Assembly (NCBI RefSeq): GCF_030815985.1
Contig: NZ_JAUSXM010000001.1
Location: 1,116,001 to 1,180,000 of the forward strand
Direction: 5' to 3'
Length of the DNA stretch: 64,000 nucleotides
Source: Paenibacillus sp. W2I17
GTDB taxonomy: Bacteria > Bacillota > Bacilli > Paenibacillales > Paenibacillaceae
In this document: positions 61,020-64,000 of the stretch, piece by piece
Numbering within the stretch: the first letter of the stretch is position 1
Layout: each line of letters begins with the position of its first letter
The notes under the pieces: generated by a model
Databases searched by the model: none
Seen by the model: the letters and a program-made list of their open reading frames with translations, nothing else
What the model was told of the DNA's origin: nothing
Position numbers and translations under genes: made by a program

Positions 61020-63293
61020 CTATTTATTACGTGCCTGGTTAACCTTGGCGATAAGTTCATTAATAATTTCATCAGGTGACCGCTCATTCATCCATTGTTG
61101 ACCGAACATTTGGAATACTTTGATCATCGGGAAATCTGCCCAGAATCCTACAAACTCCTCGTTAAGATATACCTTGTCCGTAACGTGCTCGTTCATTTCA
61201 TTCAGGCAATGCTCCAATTCCTTTTTCGCTGCAGGATCACTCATCCACTCACTGAGCAGACTGAATTTGTGGAACGTGATTTCTTCCTTACCAAAGTCAC
61301 AATGCAGACGTTCCGTAATTCGGAGATCTTTGGACGAGCTGCCAAGTGAAATTTGGAAAAACCCGGTCTCTGCCACCCAACGGTTATACTTGGTGTTGTA
61401 ATATGAGAAATCTCTCTCTTCCAGTTCAAAAGTTATCTTGCGTTTTTCACCCGACTCCAGTTCAACTTTGGCAAAAGCTTTCAATTCTTTCTCTGGACGG
61501 GTCCATGTGCACTCTTCATCGTGAACATACAGTTGAACTACTTCTTTCCCCTTGCGCATTCCGGTATTTTTCAATTGGAAGGACACAGTAACACCGGTAT
61601 GGGTCTGAGCCACTTCCAGATCCGTATACAAAAACGATGTGTAAGACAATCCGTGTCCAAACGGGAATTGAGGTGCCAGTTCTTTCCGGTCATAATATCG
61701 ATAACCCACGAACAGGCCTTCGCGATAATACAGCTTGCCGTTCTCCCCGCGAATTCGCATATGTGAAGGGTTGTCCGACAGTTTGACGGGAAATGTCTCA
61801 GACAGCTTGCCCGATGGATTCGTCTGTCCGAATAATACATCTGCAATCACTTTACCCATACCTTGACCGGACAACCAAGAATGAATCACACCAGGTACAT
61901 GCTGTACCCATGGACGCATCGCCAGTGCGGAACCGCTGCTCGTCACGACAATGCACTTAGGCTGAACCGCGGCTACCGCGAGAATCAATTTCACTTGATG
62001 CTCCGGAAGGTCAATGCCTTGCAAATCATGCATCTCCGATTCCGCATATTCCGGTTGGCCCACAAACAGTACAGCAACATCGGAATTCATGGCTAATGAC
62101 ACGCTTTCCTTAATTAGCTCATCATTGATGGAGTCATCCTCCGGGTACCCTTCTGCATAATTCATTGTAATGGCATCGCCAGCTAGATTCTTTATCTCGT
62201 CCCATGGAATATCGACTCTTGTAGGCGTTACCTTCGCACTGCCCGCTCCCTGAATTCTCGGTTTTTTGGCAAACCGTCCGATCACGGCAATCGACGAAAT
62301 GGACTCCTGCCCTAGTGGGAGAATCGCGTTCTCATTTTTCAGAAGCACAATACTCTCGGCCGCCGCTTTACGTGCGAGTGCATGATAGTCCGAATCTGGA
62401 GAAGAATTCATATCTTTCTTGCCCGTTACCCGCTCAACCAGCTTCAAAATACGACCCACGCTTTGATCCAACTGTTCTTCGGATAGGCTTCCGTTCTGAA
62501 CCGCTTCAATGATCGCTTTGGCATTGTAATGGGCGGGACCCGGCATCTCCAGATCAAGCCCGGCCTTCAGTCCGCGTATACGATCATTAACAGCTGTCCA
62601 GTCGGATAGGACAACACCTTCATAACCCCACTCTTCTCTCAAAATGTCATGCAGCAAATGTTCGTTCTCGCTCGTATATGTTCCATTCAATAAATTATAG
62701 GAACACATGACCGTCCAAGGGTCGGATTTCTTAATAATTCGTTCAAAGGCACTCAGGTAAATTTCGCGAAGCGTCCGCTCGTCGATTTCCGAACTGGTCA
62801 CCATTTTCTCGAACTCCTGGTTGTTGCCCGCAAAGTGTTTGACAGAAGCGCCCACTCCTTCGCTTTGAATCCCGTTTATAAACGCCGCTCCAAGTTCCCC
62901 CGTCAAGTATGGGTCTTCCGAGTAGTATTCGAAGTTTCTTCCACCAAGCGGCGTTCTTTTCATATTTACACCAGGTCCAAGCAGCAGCTCAACGTCCATG
63001 GTTTTCGATTCACGTCCCAGTGCCACACCGACTTCATACAACAATTCCGTATTCCACGAAGAACCGATGGCTGAACCCGTAGGGTAACAGGTTGCGGGTA
63101 CATTTTCCGTTGTAATCCCCATTTCTTCATCGCTGTTTGTTTTACGGATGCCGTTTGTCCCATCGTACATATGAACTGGCGGAATGTTTAACCGCTCGAT
63201 TCCTTTTGTCATCCACATATTCAATCCTGCGGAGAGTGAAGCTTTCTCGGCCAGAGTCAATTCCGACAACAATTCATTGATTGATTTATCCAT
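61020..63293 (-). CDS. GH3-family beta-glucosidase
   Basis: 757 aa. The N-terminal (beta/alpha)8 domain holds the catalytic Asp231 in GVVLSDW and the KHF substrate contact at 152-154. YPTGSAIGSSW, LLLGPGVNMKRTPLGGRNFEYYSEDPYLTG and WTVMCSYNLLNG are GH3 signatures. A second alpha/beta domain follows, then an Fn3-like domain (GMRKGKEVVQLYVHD) and a C-terminal extension. No signal peptide is seen, so it acts on imported sugar. ATG at 63293 has AGAAGGG 8 nt upstream. It begins 19 nt after the PTS gene, so the two form an operon. Confidence 0.92.
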   Translation of the reverse strand: MDKSINELLSELTLAEKASLSAGLNMWMTKGIERLNIPPVHMYDGTNGIRKTNSDEEMGITTENVPATCYPTGSAIGSSWNTELLYEVGVALGRESKTMDVELLLGPGVNMKRTPLGGRNFEYYSEDPYLTGELGAAFINGIQSEGVGASVKHFAGNNQEFEKMVTSSEIDERTLREIYLSAFERIIKKSDPWTVMCSYNLLNGTYTSENEHLLHDILREEWGYEGVVLSDWTAVNDRIRGLKAGLDLEMPGPAHYNAKAIIEAVQNGSLSEEQLDQSVGRILKLVERVTGKKDMNSSPDSDYHALARKAAAESIVLLKNENAILPLGQESISSIAVIGRFAKKPRIQGAGSAKVTPTRVDIPWDEIKNLAGDAITMNYAEGYPEDDSINDELIKESVSLAMNSDVAVLFVGQPEYAESEMHDLQGIDLPEHQVKLILAVAAVQPKCIVVTSSGSALAMRPWVQHVPGVIHSWLSGQGMGKVIADVLFGQTNPSGKLSETFPVKLSDNPSHMRIRGENGKLYYREGLFVGYRYYDRKELAPQFPFGHGLSYTSFLYTDLEVAQTHTGVTVSFQLKNTGMRKGKEVVQLYVHDEECTWTRPEKELKAFAKVELESGEKRKITFELEERDFSYYNTKYNRWVAETGFFQISLGSSSKDLRITERLHCDFGKEEITFHKFSLLSEWMSDPAAKKELEHCLNEMNEHVTDKVYLNEEFVGFWADFPMIKVFQMFGQQWMNERSPDEIINELIAKVNQARNK

Positions 63294-63312
63294 AGTACTC
63301 ACCCTTCTAATA

Positions 63313-64000
63313 TCAATTTTGTTCCTGTTCTTTCTTCAGTTCCTGTGCATCATACAGTTTGAAAAACGGAAACCAGACAATAAATACAATCACCAGGACG
63401 ACCGCCAGCAAGATAAGCCCATTGAGTCCGGACATAATGTAGGTGGACAGGCCGATCGGCGTGTACCATAGCTGGAAGATCTGGCTCGGAATCCGCACCC
63501 AACCCCAGTCGAGAGCCAAGTACACAATCACCGGCGTGATAAGTGAGTTAATCCACATCGGCACCATGAGTAATGGATTAAAGGCAATCGGTGCTCCGTA
63601 CACGACGGGTTCATTGATGTTGAACAAGGATGGGATAATAGTCGCCTTGCCGACAGATTTCAGTTTTTTCGAACGTGCCATCAGGAACCAAACAACTAAC
63701 GGCAAGGTCGCTCCCATTCCTCCAATACCCAGCCATCCGGAGAAAAAGGTTTCAAACGTGTTGATATTGACGGGATCTTGTCCCGCTGCCACAAGAGCTG
63801 CATTTTCTTCGATTGCAGGTATCCAGATCGCGTACCAGATCGGTGTCATGACCCACGGGCTTACGCCGAAAGAATACAGTACAACGCCAATGAAATTGAA
63901 CAATAAAAATCCGGTTAAACTTTGGCCTACAGCATTGATCGGCTCAAATACGTTCACGATCAGTCCAAAAATATCAAAATGAAGCTGATATACAAGCACC
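63313..64000 (-). CDS. PTS cellobiose/lactose-type EIIC permease (partial, runs off right edge)
   Basis: The C-terminal 229 residues are present; the N-terminus lies beyond the window. The EIIC signature SLFNINEPVVYGAPIAFNPLLMVPMWINSL is clear, with WYTPIGLSTYIMSGLNGLILLAVVLVIVF at the end. It imports a beta-glucoside with phosphorylation via EIIA/EIIB, which are not in the window. It is cotranscribed with the GH3 gene. Confidence 0.9.
   Translation of the reverse strand, partial: VLVYQLHFDIFGLIVNVFEPINAVGQSLTGFLLFNFIGVVLYSFGVSPWVMTPIWYAIWIPAIEENAALVAAGQDPVNINTFETFFSGWLGIGGMGATLPLVVWFLMARSKKLKSVGKATIIPSLFNINEPVVYGAPIAFNPLLMVPMWINSLITPVIVYLALDWGWVRIPSQIFQLWYTPIGLSTYIMSGLNGLILLAVVLVIVFIVWFPFFKLYDAQELKKEQEQN

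Overview
The window looks like chromosomal DNA of a Paenibacillus-type, spore-forming Gram-positive bacterium. Reasons: a gerA/gerB/gerC germinant-receptor operon, proteins with S-layer homology (SLH) domains, two sugar importers each paired with a membrane sensor kinase and an AraC-type response regulator, and strong Shine-Dalgarno sites with frequent TTG/GTG starts. I saw no rRNA, tRNA, phage, transposase or CRISPR array. Function calls rest on motifs and family resemblance read from the sequence; no database search was run.

Layout. (1) 1-13.8 kb, minus strand: a carbohydrate-uptake and processing locus. It holds two ABC permeases, a lipoprotein solute-binding protein, a sensor kinase/AraC regulator pair, a cytoplasmic FAD-dependent oxidoreductase, an SGNH hydrolase and a large secreted protein cut by the left edge. 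A near-identical 40-bp element lies upstream of the permease operon and of the secreted protein, with a -10 box at the same distance, so they are probably one regulon. (2) 14-19.5 kb: a methyltransferase, an accessory SecA-like ATPase and a secreted protein with a copper-amine-oxidase-like domain and PKD-like domains. (3) 19.7-23.4 kb, plus strand: the germination operon. (4) 23.4-36.7 kb: small regulators and exporters. These are a GyrI-like protein with a divergent WYL regulator, a Bcr/CflA-type pump behind a MerR-type promoter, a macrolide-type glycosyltransferase, two paralogous MFS pumps flanking two A-type Fe-S proteins and an HxlR regulator, a SufR-like regulator, a VOC protein, TetR/MATE, and an anchored alpha/beta hydrolase. 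(5) 36.8-38.6 kb: a purine permease with a PurBox-like site and a leader terminator, and a 42-aa protein.

(6) 38.7-51.3 kb: a beta-glucan locus. It has an SLH-anchored multidomain GH16 glucanase, two ABC permeases, a divergent sensor kinase/AraC regulator pair, a solute-binding lipoprotein and a small secreted GH16 lichenase. The two transporter promoters share an identical 14-mer 25-26 bp from their -10 boxes. The lichenase has two cre-like sites. (7) 51.6-56.2 kb: a sensor kinase, an OmpR-type regulator, an SLH protein and an ankyrin lipoprotein, possibly one operon. (8) 56.3-60.8 kb: an AraC regulator and a siderophore-type binding lipoprotein, each with a Fur-box-like site, around a cupin and a TetR/hydrolase pair. 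(9) 61-64 kb: a GH3 beta-glucosidase behind a PTS EIIC gene cut by the right edge.

Neither ABC importer has an ATPase gene here, so both presumably use a shared MsmX-type ATPase encoded elsewhere. The least explained parts are the FAD oxidoreductase/SGNH/duplicated-domain locus (1-13.8 kb), the accessory SecA with its neighbouring secreted protein, and the Fe-S-protein/MFS cluster at 27.8-32.6 kb, where one pump has lost its expected start codon.
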